A DNA stretch of 64,000 bases from Psychroserpens jangbogonensis (GTDB lineage: Bacteria; Bacteroidota; Bacteroidia; Flavobacteriales; Flavobacteriaceae), in the NCBI RefSeq assembly GCF_000797465.1, contig NZ_JSWG01000015.1:372001-436000 (forward strand), read 5' to 3'. Below the pieces are notes generated by a model. The model had not been told where the DNA came from and made no database searches. It saw only the letters and a program-made list of their open reading frames with translations. This document shows positions 47,003 through 56,732 of this stretch, piece after piece. Each line of letters starts with the position of its first letter. The stretch's first letter is position 1. The translations under genes and the position numbers were made by a program.

Positions 47003-49594
47003 ATGTTTTTTAAATATTTTGGGAAATTAATTCTGCACCTTCTTAAGTTCGTTAATAACCTTATTATCTCATTTGGTAAATTTGTTAAGTCTTCATACTT
47101 AAGTCTTTTGTTTTTGGGTATTATCTTGCTACTGGTTCAGGCTTTGGAACAAGCGAATACACTGCTGGTAGACATGATAGAAAATGACAAAACGTCTTTG
47201 CTGTTGTGCTTTGTAGTCATTTCTGTTTTTGCGTCTGTGTTGTCTCATTACCCAAGATATATCTACTATGCAGAAGATATTAATGACAGTCGCGATGATC
47301 ATAAATGGTACGCGTATAAATGGCTTGGCTATGCCATCTTTGTTTTTTCTAAAATTGATCAAAAATATAAACAAGATTTTAAAGCAAAATTCTTCAGACA
47401 ATGTTTAGGCTTAGTGATATTTATTATTTGGCATTATTACATTTACCAAACGTTTTATCCAAAACTATACTTTAGCGGACTTGACGTATCAATGATTCAG
47501 TTTGGTACACTTGTGTTTTCTATAATTCCTCCTGCAATTCTTATACTATTGTTGGATAGTTTTGATAAGTATCAAGACAAATTATTAGCTATAAATAGTG
47601 ATCAAGCCTTAGCAGACATTAAAGCTCAAAAACTCAAGTTTGTCACAAAAGGCGTAAATGCACTTCTCGTTTGTATTGCCCTGGTTATAATATTTGGATG
47701 GGTGATTGCAGGTACTTTAGAATTTAGTTTATATGGCTATTGGTTGCTCCAAGGATTTACGTTTTTATTAGCGCTCTTGTATGTATTGTTTAGAGTATTT
47801 AGGGTATATGCTAAGACAGTGAATTTTGATCGTTACTATTTTCTAAGTAGTAGTGTAGGTTATCTCAGGTATTATTTTGTGTTTTTTGTAGTGGTTATTC
47901 TGTTTTTGATTTACAGTAATCTTGCTGTGTTCTACAATTGGAAATTATCTAATGCGATGCTCATATTGCTTAGTTTCTTCTTTATTTCTTATTATTCAAT
48001 TGCATGTTTAGTAAAGTACTTTTTCATGTTAGTGATTTTTAAGACTCAAAAAGAAGATTTAGATAAGAACCCTTATGTCACCGAAAAAAATTATTTGTAC
48101 AGTTCTGGTGTGCTTCCTGAAAATCGAAAGAACTTTGTGTCCTTAGATAATCAAAAAGCATTTGCAATAAGACGACGTCTAATAGCTTCAATTACGACGC
48201 TTATTATAGTTGTAATCTGTATCGTGAGTTATTCTTCGGAAACTCAAATACACGAACTAGAGGCATTTAAAACGGTAGAGAATGAAGCTGTTCTAAATAT
48301 GGAAGATTTCAAAGACAGCTTAAGATACCGAACCGATAAACCCTTGTTTTTTGTTGCCGCTCATGGTGGAGGTTTAAAAGCGAATATATGGACCATGAAG
48401 GTCTTAAATGAAATTCAAAAGCAAACTGAAGGAGGTTTTTTAGATCAAACCATTTCATTTTCTGGTGCTTCAGGAGGTATGATGGGTTTATCATTATATT
48501 CGGTTTTAGGTGGTGAATACAATGATGATTTTAATGCAATCGGATTGAAGATTGATACTGTTGCCAAAGAGAATTTCGCTTCTAAAGATTTAGCATTGAC
48601 TTTTGGATATGATTTTGTTCGAAAAATGTATCCTTTTAGTGAAATAGGGAAGTTTAGAGATCGATCGTATTTTTCGATGGTAACTTATCGGAATATTTTA
48701 GAAGGAGAAACATCTATGACCTTAGATCCGTTATCCTTTAATTCCTATTGGAAAACAAATATCTTCGATAATAAAAGGGGTTATTTTCCATCGCTAATTG
48801 TTAATACAGCAAAAACCAATGGCAGACGCGGTGTGTTCTATTCTGTGAAATATCCAAAGGATTCAACAGTGTTTTATAATTCAGATAACTTATCGCAATT
48901 GGGCAACGGTCGTTCCATTGCTTACTATGAGGCTGTGTCTTCTACAAATCGTTTTCCAGCACTTAGTCCAGCGGCTAAGATAAAAGGATATGGACATTAC
49001 ATTGATGCAGGAGCTCTAGATAATAGCGGACTCCTGAGCTCATTAGATTTACATAATTATTTACTGAAGGATTCGACCTTAAATAAAACTAAAAAAGTAT
49101 TTGTTGAAATTATTAACGGTCGGAATAATTATATCTGGTATCTGGTCCAAAAATTTAAATCTGAAAATAAAATCACACATTTCAATATAGATGAGGTTGA
49201 GCAAGATAATATTGTAGCCGATTTAAAAACAGGCTTTAATCTAGACAAAATCCCAAACTACTTGGGAGACCTTTTGAGAGATTGGAGCAAAGATCCTTTA
49301 ATAGATTACGTTCCTATCTACTTGCCATTTCAAATTGAGTATGATGAGGTTCTAACCTTCTTAGGTGGGAATCTTATTGATAAAAGTCAAAAAGATGCAC
49401 TTAAAGCTTTTCTGATACGAGAGAATGCTGAAGTGAAAAAGTATTTAAATGATAATGATTTTGAATGGAAAACTTATGAGCCAACACTGGCAAGGCATTT
49501 AAGTGAAAGTACCATTACATATTATAATCGTGTTATTGAAAGCCAGTTAATGATAGATCAAATTGAACCCATTCGAACTTTATTAAAACGATAA
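47003..49594 (+). CDS. Membrane-bound patatin-like lipase
   Basis: This 863-residue protein has eight or more transmembrane segments in its first 410 residues and a cytoplasmic or periplasmic patatin-like domain after them. The oxyanion loop HGGGLK is at 454-459, the nucleophile S490 is in SGASGG, and the catalytic Asp is D668 in DAGALDN. Patatins are phospholipases or acyl hydrolases. Fusion to a large membrane domain is unusual for bacterial patatins. It leads a four-gene operon with spacers of 12, 12 and 9 bases. TATTTTTG at 46912-46919 may be its -7 box (no -33 TTG was found). Confidence 0.82.
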   Translation: MFFKYFGKLILHLLKFVNNLIISFGKFVKSSYLSLLFLGIILLLVQALEQANTLLVDMIENDKTSLLLCFVVISVFASVLSHYPRYIYYAEDINDSRDDHKWYAYKWLGYAIFVFSKIDQKYKQDFKAKFFRQCLGLVIFIIWHYYIYQTFYPKLYFSGLDVSMIQFGTLVFSIIPPAILILLLDSFDKYQDKLLAINSDQALADIKAQKLKFVTKGVNALLVCIALVIIFGWVIAGTLEFSLYGYWLLQGFTFLLALLYVLFRVFRVYAKTVNFDRYYFLSSSVGYLRYYFVFFVVVILFLIYSNLAVFYNWKLSNAMLILLSFFFISYYSIACLVKYFFMLVIFKTQKEDLDKNPYVTEKNYLYSSGVLPENRKNFVSLDNQKAFAIRRRLIASITTLIIVVICIVSYSSETQIHELEAFKTVENEAVLNMEDFKDSLRYRTDKPLFFVAAHGGGLKANIWTMKVLNEIQKQTEGGFLDQTISFSGASGGMMGLSLYSVLGGEYNDDFNAIGLKIDTVAKENFASKDLALTFGYDFVRKMYPFSEIGKFRDRSYFSMVTYRNILEGETSMTLDPLSFNSYWKTNIFDNKRGYFPSLIVNTAKTNGRRGVFYSVKYPKDSTVFYNSDNLSQLGNGRSIAYYEAVSSTNRFPALSPAAKIKGYGHYIDAGALDNSGLLSSLDLHNYLLKDSTLNKTKKVFVEIINGRNNYIWYLVQKFKSENKITHFNIDEVEQDNIVADLKTGFNLDKIPNYLGDLLRDWSKDPLIDYVPIYLPFQIEYDEVLTFLGGNLIDKSQKDALKAFLIRENAEVKKYLNDNDFEWKTYEPTLARHLSESTITYYNRVIESQLMIDQIEPIRTLLKR

Positions 49595-49606
49595 AATCAA
49601 ACCAAG

Positions 49607-50440
49607 ATGAAACAAATAAATTCAATTAACGGAATCCCATTACATTACGCTAGACTTACTAGTCATCCATACGGAACAAGAGGGAAACAACGTAATTTCT
49701 CAGTTGACACTAATTTTTTAAAGGTATTAAAAGCTGCTTTTGATGAAGTGTTTATGCATTGTCCTTTGGGTCAGCCTGAAGTTATAACAACAGCAGGAAT
49801 CTTTGTCGATAAAGCTGGTCAGCATGGAAGCGGTCGAGCATTCGATTTAGATGCAATGTTTTGGAATGATATGTCTTTGGTGACTTTAAATTTTGTTCAC
49901 CAAAAGGAGTTATATCTTGGTATAGAATCATTTCTTAGAAAACATTTCGGAATAGTCTTAAATCACTTTTACCCTAATCATGAAGACCATTGGCATATTG
50001 ACACCAGTGTCAATGTAGACTATAACGAATCTTCTAAATCTGAAACCCTTTATGTTCAAATGGTTCTTAAATATATTTATGGAAAGGAGATTATCGTAGA
50101 TGGTCTTTGGGGAGGACAAACTAGAGGCATGGTTAAAGCTATTTTTGAACGTTTAAATATTGCTACACCAATAACCACAAAAGTTAATTACTTAAAGTTT
50201 TTAGATGTCACGGGAAAAATTGCTTTTAAATTAAGTGAAGCTAAAAACTCTCCACTTCAGTTATTTGATAATTTAACAGATGTTGTTGAAACATTACCAA
50301 TACGACATAAAACTGAAGTGATGCAAGCACTTAATAGTTTTTCAGATCATTCAACTACCTCACAATGGTTAACAGCTTTTGAAATTAAGCATCATGATTT
50401 AGATGCTGTAATTACTGAAATCTTAAATACTAACCCTTAA
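49607..50440 (+). CDS. M15-like peptidase with a peptidoglycan-binding-like tail
   Basis: The protein has 277 residues. Residues 60-135 carry the M15/LAS zinc-site pattern: HxxGxAxD at 73-80 (HGSGRAFD) and H130 in EDHWHID, as in D-Ala-D-Ala peptidases and extensin-like proteins. Residues about 145-185 (LQ-like VQMVLKYIYG, VDGLWGGQTRGMVKAIF) resemble a peptidoglycan-binding type 1 domain. No signal peptide is seen, which is odd for a cell-wall enzyme: it may be released with help from its operon partners. The last 85 residues are unassigned and helical. It is 12 bases after the patatin-like gene. Confidence 0.75.
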   Translation: MKQINSINGIPLHYARLTSHPYGTRGKQRNFSVDTNFLKVLKAAFDEVFMHCPLGQPEVITTAGIFVDKAGQHGSGRAFDLDAMFWNDMSLVTLNFVHQKELYLGIESFLRKHFGIVLNHFYPNHEDHWHIDTSVNVDYNESSKSETLYVQMVLKYIYGKEIIVDGLWGGQTRGMVKAIFERLNIATPITTKVNYLKFLDVTGKIAFKLSEAKNSPLQLFDNLTDVVETLPIRHKTEVMQALNSFSDHSTTSQWLTAFEIKHHDLDAVITEILNTNP

Positions 50441-50452
50441 AACCAAAAAAGA

Positions 50453-50854
50453 ATGGATTCATATCAAGTTGGTACTAACAAACCTATTAAGTTAAAAGTC
50501 GGATTAGAAACAGAGGCAATTACAATGACCTATGCGTTTCTGTATCATTCTGAAAATGATGATACACCTTATTCAATGATTCCTCCTTTTGATCCAGCTC
50601 TAAAGTCTGGATGGAAAAGTCTTGACAAAGGAAATACAGTAAACGGTAAGTTCTTTAGAGTGATGAGTTTTTTGAGGTTTTTTAATTCATTTCCAGATGA
50701 ACAAACCTTCAATCTCGCTATTAAACAAGTTAAAGATACTTATGAAGCAAGCGTAAAAGGAGGTGATATTAGTCCGCATGTTATGACTTTCGAATTAAAA
50801 TCCTTCTTTAAAGATAAAACCTGTGTCATTGAAAGTGAATTGCTATTAACTTAA
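50453..50854 (+). CDS. Hypothetical protein of the patatin/M15 operon
   Basis: This 133-residue soluble protein has no signal peptide or membrane segment and no recognised family. It is 12 bases after the peptidase gene and 9 bases before the next gene, so it is clearly part of the operon. Residues about 40-50 are acidic and proline-rich; residues 67-100 are helical. It could be an immunity protein, adaptor or structural partner, but that is speculation. Confidence 0.7.
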   Translation: MDSYQVGTNKPIKLKVGLETEAITMTYAFLYHSENDDTPYSMIPPFDPALKSGWKSLDKGNTVNGKFFRVMSFLRFFNSFPDEQTFNLAIKQVKDTYEASVKGGDISPHVMTFELKSFFKDKTCVIESELLLT

Positions 50855-50863
50855 ATCGAAATC

Positions 50864-52012
50864 ATGAAAAATATAGTATTATTAAGTATGTTGTGGTCAT
50901 CAATTTTGTTTGCTCAAGGACCTGTGCCAACTGCAGCACTACAAAATATGGCACCTCCAAATTCGCCAGCCTTCATGTTGATGGATATTACGCCATCAAA
51001 TATCATTGTGCCAGAAAATGTACAAGCTTTTGCTTTACAAACCATAAGTGCCTTCGGTAGTGATAGCTCTAATGGATTATCTAATAATAATTATGCTGTC
51101 GAATTTCAGCCGTATTGGTATGTGAAAAGAGAAGATATGAATTTCTTTAAATACAATAATTTAACTACGGATAAATCTGATGATTCTGAAGTAACTGCAG
51201 ATGATTATACAAGATATAACGTTTTTGGTGATGTCTGGAAAAGAGCATCTGTATCACTGGCCTTAATGAACGGAACATTTGATGTGCTTCCGCAAGCGCA
51301 ATCCTATGTTTCAATTGGAGCGCGAACACGATTGTTATCGTTTAAAACGAAAAATCAAATTAACGATATTAAATCTCAATACACAGCATACACACAATTC
51401 ATGTCGAGTCCAGAAGTGATTGCGATTTTTGCAAACCCTAATTTGAAACCTGCTGAAATTAATACAAAGATTACGAGTTTAGAAGGCTACAAAAAAGTTA
51501 CAGATAATTTTGAAAAAACCGTAAACCGTAAACCTTTATTTGCTTTAGATGTGGCAGCAGCTTACAGTCATTTTATGGGAGATGAAAGTCAGGATATTGA
51601 TGATGCCTTTGGGAGATTTGGTGTTTGGGCTTCAGGAGACTTAGCTTTTTATACACCAACAATTGGAGACAATAGTCATATACATGTTTATGCCGTTTTT
51701 AGATACCTAAGAGATGGCTTAAATCTGGATGATAATGATGAGTTGTTCATTGAAACCAATACAGATTATGGTGTTAAAATGGAATTAGAATTAGATAGTC
51801 TGTCCTTTGCCTATGAATACATTACTAGAGATTCTGATAATAATAATGAAGAACGCTCAATGGGCTCAATTCGATATAAAATTAATAAATCCTTTACATT
51901 AAATGGAGGCTTTGGTAAAAATTTTAAGAGTGATGGCGATCAAGTAGCGCTCTTTGGAATACAATGGGGATTTGATTATGAGCCTAGTGTGGTTTTGAAT
52001 CCCAATCAATAA
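50864..52012 (+). CDS. Exported, possibly outer-membrane, hypothetical protein
   Basis: The protein has 382 residues with a clear signal peptide (about 1-18, ending LFAQ). Alternating aromatic strands later on (FALDVAAAYSHFMG, HVYAVFRYLRDGL, SFAYEYITRDS, SIRYKINKSFTLNGGFG, LFGIQWGFDYEP) suggest a beta-barrel or other outer-membrane protein. No family is recognised. It is the last gene of the patatin/M15 operon, so the operon spans inner membrane to outer membrane. Confidence 0.7.
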   Translation: MKNIVLLSMLWSSILFAQGPVPTAALQNMAPPNSPAFMLMDITPSNIIVPENVQAFALQTISAFGSDSSNGLSNNNYAVEFQPYWYVKREDMNFFKYNNLTTDKSDDSEVTADDYTRYNVFGDVWKRASVSLALMNGTFDVLPQAQSYVSIGARTRLLSFKTKNQINDIKSQYTAYTQFMSSPEVIAIFANPNLKPAEINTKITSLEGYKKVTDNFEKTVNRKPLFALDVAAAYSHFMGDESQDIDDAFGRFGVWASGDLAFYTPTIGDNSHIHVYAVFRYLRDGLNLDDNDELFIETNTDYGVKMELELDSLSFAYEYITRDSDNNNEERSMGSIRYKINKSFTLNGGFGKNFKSDGDQVALFGIQWGFDYEPSVVLNPNQ

Positions 52013-52074
52013 TTGAGTTTACATTCTTTGAATATCTTTAATTTTACATTACATTTATAGAAAATATTCTATAA

Positions 52075-53613
52075 ATGCTTAAAAAAGTTTTTGGAAGTTC
52101 CGTATTTGGCGTGGAAGCCACAACTATTACTGTTGAGGTTAATGTCGATTCTGGTATTGGTTATCATCTTGTCGGCCTTCCAGATAACGCCATCAAGGAA
52201 AGTAATTTCCGTATTGCTGCAGCACTTCAAAATAACGGTTATAAAATTCCTGGTAAGAAAATCATTATCAACATGTCTCCTGCAGATTTACGTAAGGAAG
52301 GTTCTGCTTACGATTTAACTTTAGCAGTTGGGATATTAGTCGCGACAAAACAAATAAAAGCAGAGCATCTTGAGCAATATCTTATAATGGGAGAATTGTC
52401 TTTAGATGGAAACCTACAACCTATAAAAGGCGCATTACCTATTGCTGTAAAAGCGAAAGAAGAAGGGTTTAAAGGTTTTATTCTTCCGAAACAAAATGCT
52501 AAAGAAGCTGCTATTGTTGATGGGTTGGAAGTGTTTGGTGTTGAAAATATTAAAGAAGTAATTGATCATTTTGATAAGGACATTTCTATTGCTCAAACTA
52601 TTATCAATACTAAAGAAGAATTTTATAAAAATTTAGAATTTCCTGAGTTTGATTTTTCTGATGTCAAAGGCCAGGAAAGCATCAAGCGTTGCATGGAAAT
52701 CGCGGCAGCTGGTGGTCATAATATTATTCTTATTGGACCTCCTGGAGCAGGAAAAACAATGCTTGCAAAACGATTACCGAGCATTCTGCCTCCAATGACG
52801 TTATCTGAAGCTCTTGAAACTACAAAGATTCATTCGGTTGTTGGTCGTGTTAAAGAGCACGCAGGAATCATGGCGCAACGACCGTTTAGAAGTCCGCATC
52901 ATACAATCTCAAATGTTGCATTAGTTGGAGGTGGAAGTTATCCGCAACCTGGAGAAATTTCATTATCACATAACGGAGTGTTGTTTTTAGATGAGTTGCC
53001 AGAATTCAAGCGTGAAGTTTTAGAAGTCATGCGACAGCCGCTTGAGGATCGAGAGGTTACGATTTCTAGAGCAAAGTTTACTGTAACGTATCCTTCGTCT
53101 TTTATGTTGGTCGCTAGTATGAATCCAAGTCCTAGTGGCTATTTTAATGATCCCAATGCGCCTGTAACATCTTCTCCTGCCGAAATGCAACGGTATTTAA
53201 GTAAGGTTTCAGGCCCTTTATTAGATAGAATTGATATTCATATCGAAGTCACTCCGGTTCCCTTTGAGAAATTGTCAGATGAGCGAAAAGGAGAGTCTTC
53301 AGTAGAGATAAGAAAACGTGTTACAGCAGCTCGTGAATTGCAAACCATACGCTTTGAAGAGTCTAATAGTGTGCATTACAATGCACAAATGAATACCAAA
53401 CAAATTCGAAAACATTGTAAATTAGACGAGGCTTCCATGCAATTACTAAAAACTGCGATGGAGCGTTTAAATTTATCAGCTAGAGCTTATGATCGTATTT
53501 TAAAAGTTTCCAGAACAATTTCAGATTTAGAAAATTCTGAATCTATAAATGGTTCTCACATCAGTGAGGCCATTCAATATAGAAGTATGGATCGTGAAGG
53601 TTGGTTGGGCTAA
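52075..53613 (+). CDS. comM: ComM/YifB family magnesium-chelatase-like AAA+ ATPase
   Basis: This 512-residue protein has an N-terminal ChlI-like domain ([21 protein letters not shown] region split over strands, about 1-120), a AAA+ core with Walker A GPPGAGKT at 221-228 and Walker [11 protein letters not shown] about 302-311, and a C-terminal helical domain ([18 protein letters not shown]). ComM is a branch-migration helicase active in natural transformation and recombination in other bacteria. It is 62 bases after the preceding gene and is probably transcribed separately. Confidence 0.93.
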   Translation: MLKKVFGSSVFGVEATTITVEVNVDSGIGYHLVGLPDNAIKESNFRIAAALQNNGYKIPGKKIIINMSPADLRKEGSAYDLTLAVGILVATKQIKAEHLEQYLIMGELSLDGNLQPIKGALPIAVKAKEEGFKGFILPKQNAKEAAIVDGLEVFGVENIKEVIDHFDKDISIAQTIINTKEEFYKNLEFPEFDFSDVKGQESIKRCMEIAAAGGHNIILIGPPGAGKTMLAKRLPSILPPMTLSEALETTKIHSVVGRVKEHAGIMAQRPFRSPHHTISNVALVGGGSYPQPGEISLSHNGVLFLDELPEFKREVLEVMRQPLEDREVTISRAKFTVTYPSSFMLVASMNPSPSGYFNDPNAPVTSSPAEMQRYLSKVSGPLLDRIDIHIEVTPVPFEKLSDERKGESSVEIRKRVTAARELQTIRFEESNSVHYNAQMNTKQIRKHCKLDEASMQLLKTAMERLNLSARAYDRILKVSRTISDLENSESINGSHISEAIQYRSMDREGWLG

Positions 53614-53655
53614 AAATCTTAAAAATGTTATAGATTAAAACCTTAAATTTATAAC

Positions 53656-54774
53656 ATGAAAAACTATTTCTTACTCTGTTTTGCGCTTTCAGTGTTGAGT
53701 TGCAACACCTCCGAAAACAAGACAACCACAATTTCTAAACAAAAAATAGAGGTCAAACAAGCTATTATGCCAATTCTTAATTTGGAAGAAGCCAACCGAT
53801 TAGCAAAATTACCAATAGATTGTATTCAAACGGAATATCCTAACAAACTCAATCAGGTGATTGGAAGTGACGAAGATTTGCAGTCGCCTCAAGATTTGCA
53901 TCCAGCATTTTATGGTTGCTTTGATTGGCATTCTGCTGTTCATGGTCACTGGAGTTTGGTCAGTTTATTAAAACAATTTCCTGGCTTAAACAATCGAGAA
54001 AAAAGTATGGCCATGTTGCTCGAGAATATGTCTGAAGAGAACATGAAAATTGAAGTGTCTTATTTTTTTGGAAAACACAACGCATCATGGGAACGGACTT
54101 ACGGTTGGGCTTGGTTATTAAAATTAGCTGAAGAATTACATTCTTGGGATGATCCAGTAGCAAGAACATTAGAAGCTAATTTGCAACCGTTGACAGATTT
54201 GATTGTTGGTAAATATTTGGAATTTTTACCGAAACTAAATTATCCAATTCGAGTTGGAGAACATCCAAATACGGCTTTCGGACTCTCATTTGCTTATGAT
54301 TATGCAAAAACGGTTGGGAATAAGGAGTTGAAGTCGCTTATAGAGCTGAGGGCAAACGATTTCTATAATAATGACGCTGGTTGCCCTTTGTCGTGGGAGC
54401 CTAGCGGATTTGATTTCCTGTCGCCTTGTTTGGAAGAAGCTGCCTTAATGAAGCGTGTATTATCGACAGAAAATTATAAAACATGGATTAATGATTTTCT
54501 TCCGCAATTAAAAAGGAAAAACTTTTCCATTGAAACAGGAAAAGTTAGTGATAGAACTGATGGAAAATTGGTGCATCTTGATGGTGTTAACTTTTCTAGA
54601 GCATGGAGTTTAAATGAAATTGCGAAAGACATACCAGAATACAACCACTTAAAAAACATAGCGAATCAACATATTAATTATTCATTACCAAGTATTGTTG
54701 GTGATAGTTATGAAGGTGGACATTGGCTAGGTAGTTTTGCTATTTATGCCTTAAATTCTGTAGAACGTGATTAG
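53656..54774 (+). CDS. DUF2891 family lipoprotein
   Basis: This 372-residue protein has a lipoprotein signal; C16 in VLSC is the predicted lipidation site. The DUF2891 hallmark HPAFYGCFDWHSAVHGHWSL (about 82-101) is present, followed by alternating helices resembling an (alpha/alpha) barrel, with WERTYGWAWLLKLAEEL and HPNTAFGLSFAYDYA. The family has no agreed function. Its last 8 bases overlap the start of the NRAMP-like transporter gene, so it is translationally tied to the 5-oxoproline operon, which suggests a periplasmic role in supplying or cleaving the substrate. Confidence 0.88.
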   Translation: MKNYFLLCFALSVLSCNTSENKTTTISKQKIEVKQAIMPILNLEEANRLAKLPIDCIQTEYPNKLNQVIGSDEDLQSPQDLHPAFYGCFDWHSAVHGHWSLVSLLKQFPGLNNREKSMAMLLENMSEENMKIEVSYFFGKHNASWERTYGWAWLLKLAEELHSWDDPVARTLEANLQPLTDLIVGKYLEFLPKLNYPIRVGEHPNTAFGLSFAYDYAKTVGNKELKSLIELRANDFYNNDAGCPLSWEPSGFDFLSPCLEEAALMKRVLSTENYKTWINDFLPQLKRKNFSIETGKVSDRTDGKLVHLDGVNFSRAWSLNEIAKDIPEYNHLKNIANQHINYSLPSIVGDSYEGGHWLGSFAIYALNSVERD

Positions 54775-55993
54775 AAACTGGTTTAAAAATATTGGTCCAG
54801 GACCTCTCGTAGCAGCTGCATTTATTGGGCCAGGAACAGTTACGGTCTGCACACTTGCAGGAATTAATTTTGGATTTGCATTGCTATGGGCAATGGTTTT
54901 ATCTATTGTGGCTACTGTTGTTCTGCAAGAAATGGCAGCTCGTTTAGGCATAATTTCTCAAAAGGGGTTGTCAGAAGTGATTCGTTCTCAAATCTCTAAT
55001 CCTTTATTAAGAACTCTTGCTATCATTTTGATTCTTGCGGCAATTGTTATTGGTAACGCTGCATACGAAGCTGGTAATATAAGCGGAAGTATTCTAGGTT
55101 TAGAGAACTTATTTGGTAGTCAAACCATTGCTATTGGTGATATGAATCTTAATTTGTTTAGCATTTTAATTGGTGCGATTGCTTTTGTATTACTCTATAT
55201 TGGTAATTATAAAATTTTAGAAAAAACATTGATTTCTTTAGTGATATTAATGAGTTTGGCCTTTTTAATTACCGCTATTATGACAAAGCCAGATTGGTCA
55301 GAAGTGTTAAAAGGACTTTTTGTTCCAAAGTTTTCGAGTGACAATATATTGACAGTTATAGCTTTAGTTGGAACAACTGTAGTGCCGTATAATTTGTTTT
55401 TGCATGCGTCTTTAGTAAAGGAAAAATGGAAAAATGAATCAGATCTCAAATTTGCTAGAAAGGACACCATTATTGCAGTGGTTCTTGGTGGAATTGTCTC
55501 GATGTGTATTATGATTTCTGCTGCTGCGATTAAGTCTTTTGAAGTTAATAATGCTGCAGATTTGGCAAAAGGACTTGAGCCACTTTTTGGAAGCTATGCA
55601 TCTGTATTTTTATCTGTTGGATTATTTGCCGCAGGAATAACGAGTGCTATTACTGCGCCTCTTGCTGCTGCTTATGTTGCTTCTGGATGCTTAGGTTGGA
55701 GTTCCAATATGAAATCTAAGCGATTTAGATTTGTTTGGATATTTATTCTGACATTAGGAGTCTTGTTCTCGTCTATAGGTTTTAAATCTATCGAAATCAT
55801 CAAATTCGCTCAAGTTGCTAATGGATTACTGTTACCTGTTATTGCTGGTTTCTTATTATGGATTATGAATAAAACGTCTATTCTAGGAAAATATAAAAAC
55901 TCGTTGCTACAAAATATTTTTGGCTTTGCAATACTAGCAATAGCAGTGTTTTTAGGTGTAAAAAGTATTTTGAAAGTATTTAACTTTATTTAA
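54767..55993 (+). CDS. NRAMP-fold transporter lacking the metal-binding motifs
   Basis: This 408-residue membrane protein has 11 predicted helices of the NRAMP family. It starts at GTG 54767, overlapping the DUF2891 gene by 8 bases. The helix-1 metal motif DPGN is GPGT here (residues 21-24), and the helix-6 motif MPH is VPY (206-208), so the aspartate, asparagine, methionine and histidine that hold the metal in true NRAMPs are all absent. It sits directly before pxpABC (1 base to pxpA). By established NRAMP knowledge it should not carry metals. I infer an organic substrate, most simply 5-oxoproline, coupled to sodium or protons. Confidence 0.9.
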   Translation: MIRNWFKNIGPGPLVAAAFIGPGTVTVCTLAGINFGFALLWAMVLSIVATVVLQEMAARLGIISQKGLSEVIRSQISNPLLRTLAIILILAAIVIGNAAYEAGNISGSILGLENLFGSQTIAIGDMNLNLFSILIGAIAFVLLYIGNYKILEKTLISLVILMSLAFLITAIMTKPDWSEVLKGLFVPKFSSDNILTVIALVGTTVVPYNLFLHASLVKEKWKNESDLKFARKDTIIAVVLGGIVSMCIMISAAAIKSFEVNNAADLAKGLEPLFGSYASVFLSVGLFAAGITSAITAPLAAAYVASGCLGWSSNMKSKRFRFVWIFILTLGVLFSSIGFKSIEIIKFAQVANGLLLPVIAGFLLWIMNKTSILGKYKNSLLQNIFGFAILAIAVFLGVKSILKVFNFI

Positions 55994-55994
55994 A

Positions 55995-56729
55995 ATGAAG
56001 CAAATAGATATCAATTGTGATTTAGGTGAAGGCTTAGGTAATGAAGCCTTTTTAATGCCTTATTTGTCTTCATGCAATATTGCTTGTGGTGGACATGCTG
56101 GTGATTTTGAAACAATGAAACATGTTGTGAGACTAGCAAAAATGCATCATGTTAAAATTGGTGCTCATCCATCATTTCCTGATAAAGAAAATTTTGGACG
56201 AAAAATAATGCAAATGTCGCCTTCAGAATTATATAATACACTTGAAGATCAGATTAATGCTCTAATGGAAGTTTTGAATTCTATGGATTTAAAGTTGCAT
56301 CACGTTAAACCTCATGGCGCATTATACAATTTAGCATCTATTGATGAGGCAACAGCCCAAATTATAGTCAATGTTATTAAAGGGATCGATAAGAATCTAA
56401 TACTTTATGCGCCTTATCAATCTGTGATTTCTAAAATAGCTATTGCCGAAGGAATGAAAGTTTTATATGAAGGTTTTGCTGATAGAAATTACAATGCCGA
56501 TCTAACTTTGGTTTCAAGACAAAATAATGATGCCATAATTCATGACTCAGAGTTGATTTTCGAGCATGTTTTTGGGATGATTTCTAAAGAAAAAGTTAAG
56601 ACAATAAGTGGAGTGGAAGTAGAACTGAAAGTTGATACATTTTGCGTTCATGGAGATCATAAATATGTGATTAAAAATTTAGAATTTTTAACTCGTAAAC
56701 TAGAACAGAATTCTATAAATATTTTGTAA
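55995..56729 (+). CDS. pxpA: 5-oxoprolinase subunit PxpA
   Basis: This is a 244-residue LamB/YcsF family protein with the N-terminal DINCDLGEGLGNE motif and conserved SCNIACGGHAGD (about 26-37) and VKPHGALYN segments. PxpA is the catalytic core of the prokaryotic ATP-dependent 5-oxoprolinase, which opens 5-oxoproline to glutamate with PxpB and PxpC. It is one base after the transporter gene and 3 bases before pxpB, forming a tight operon. Confidence 0.95.
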   Translation: MKQIDINCDLGEGLGNEAFLMPYLSSCNIACGGHAGDFETMKHVVRLAKMHHVKIGAHPSFPDKENFGRKIMQMSPSELYNTLEDQINALMEVLNSMDLKLHHVKPHGALYNLASIDEATAQIIVNVIKGIDKNLILYAPYQSVISKIAIAEGMKVLYEGFADRNYNADLTLVSRQNNDAIIHDSELIFEHVFGMISKEKVKTISGVEVELKVDTFCVHGDHKYVIKNLEFLTRKLEQNSINIL

Positions 56730-56732
56730 ATT

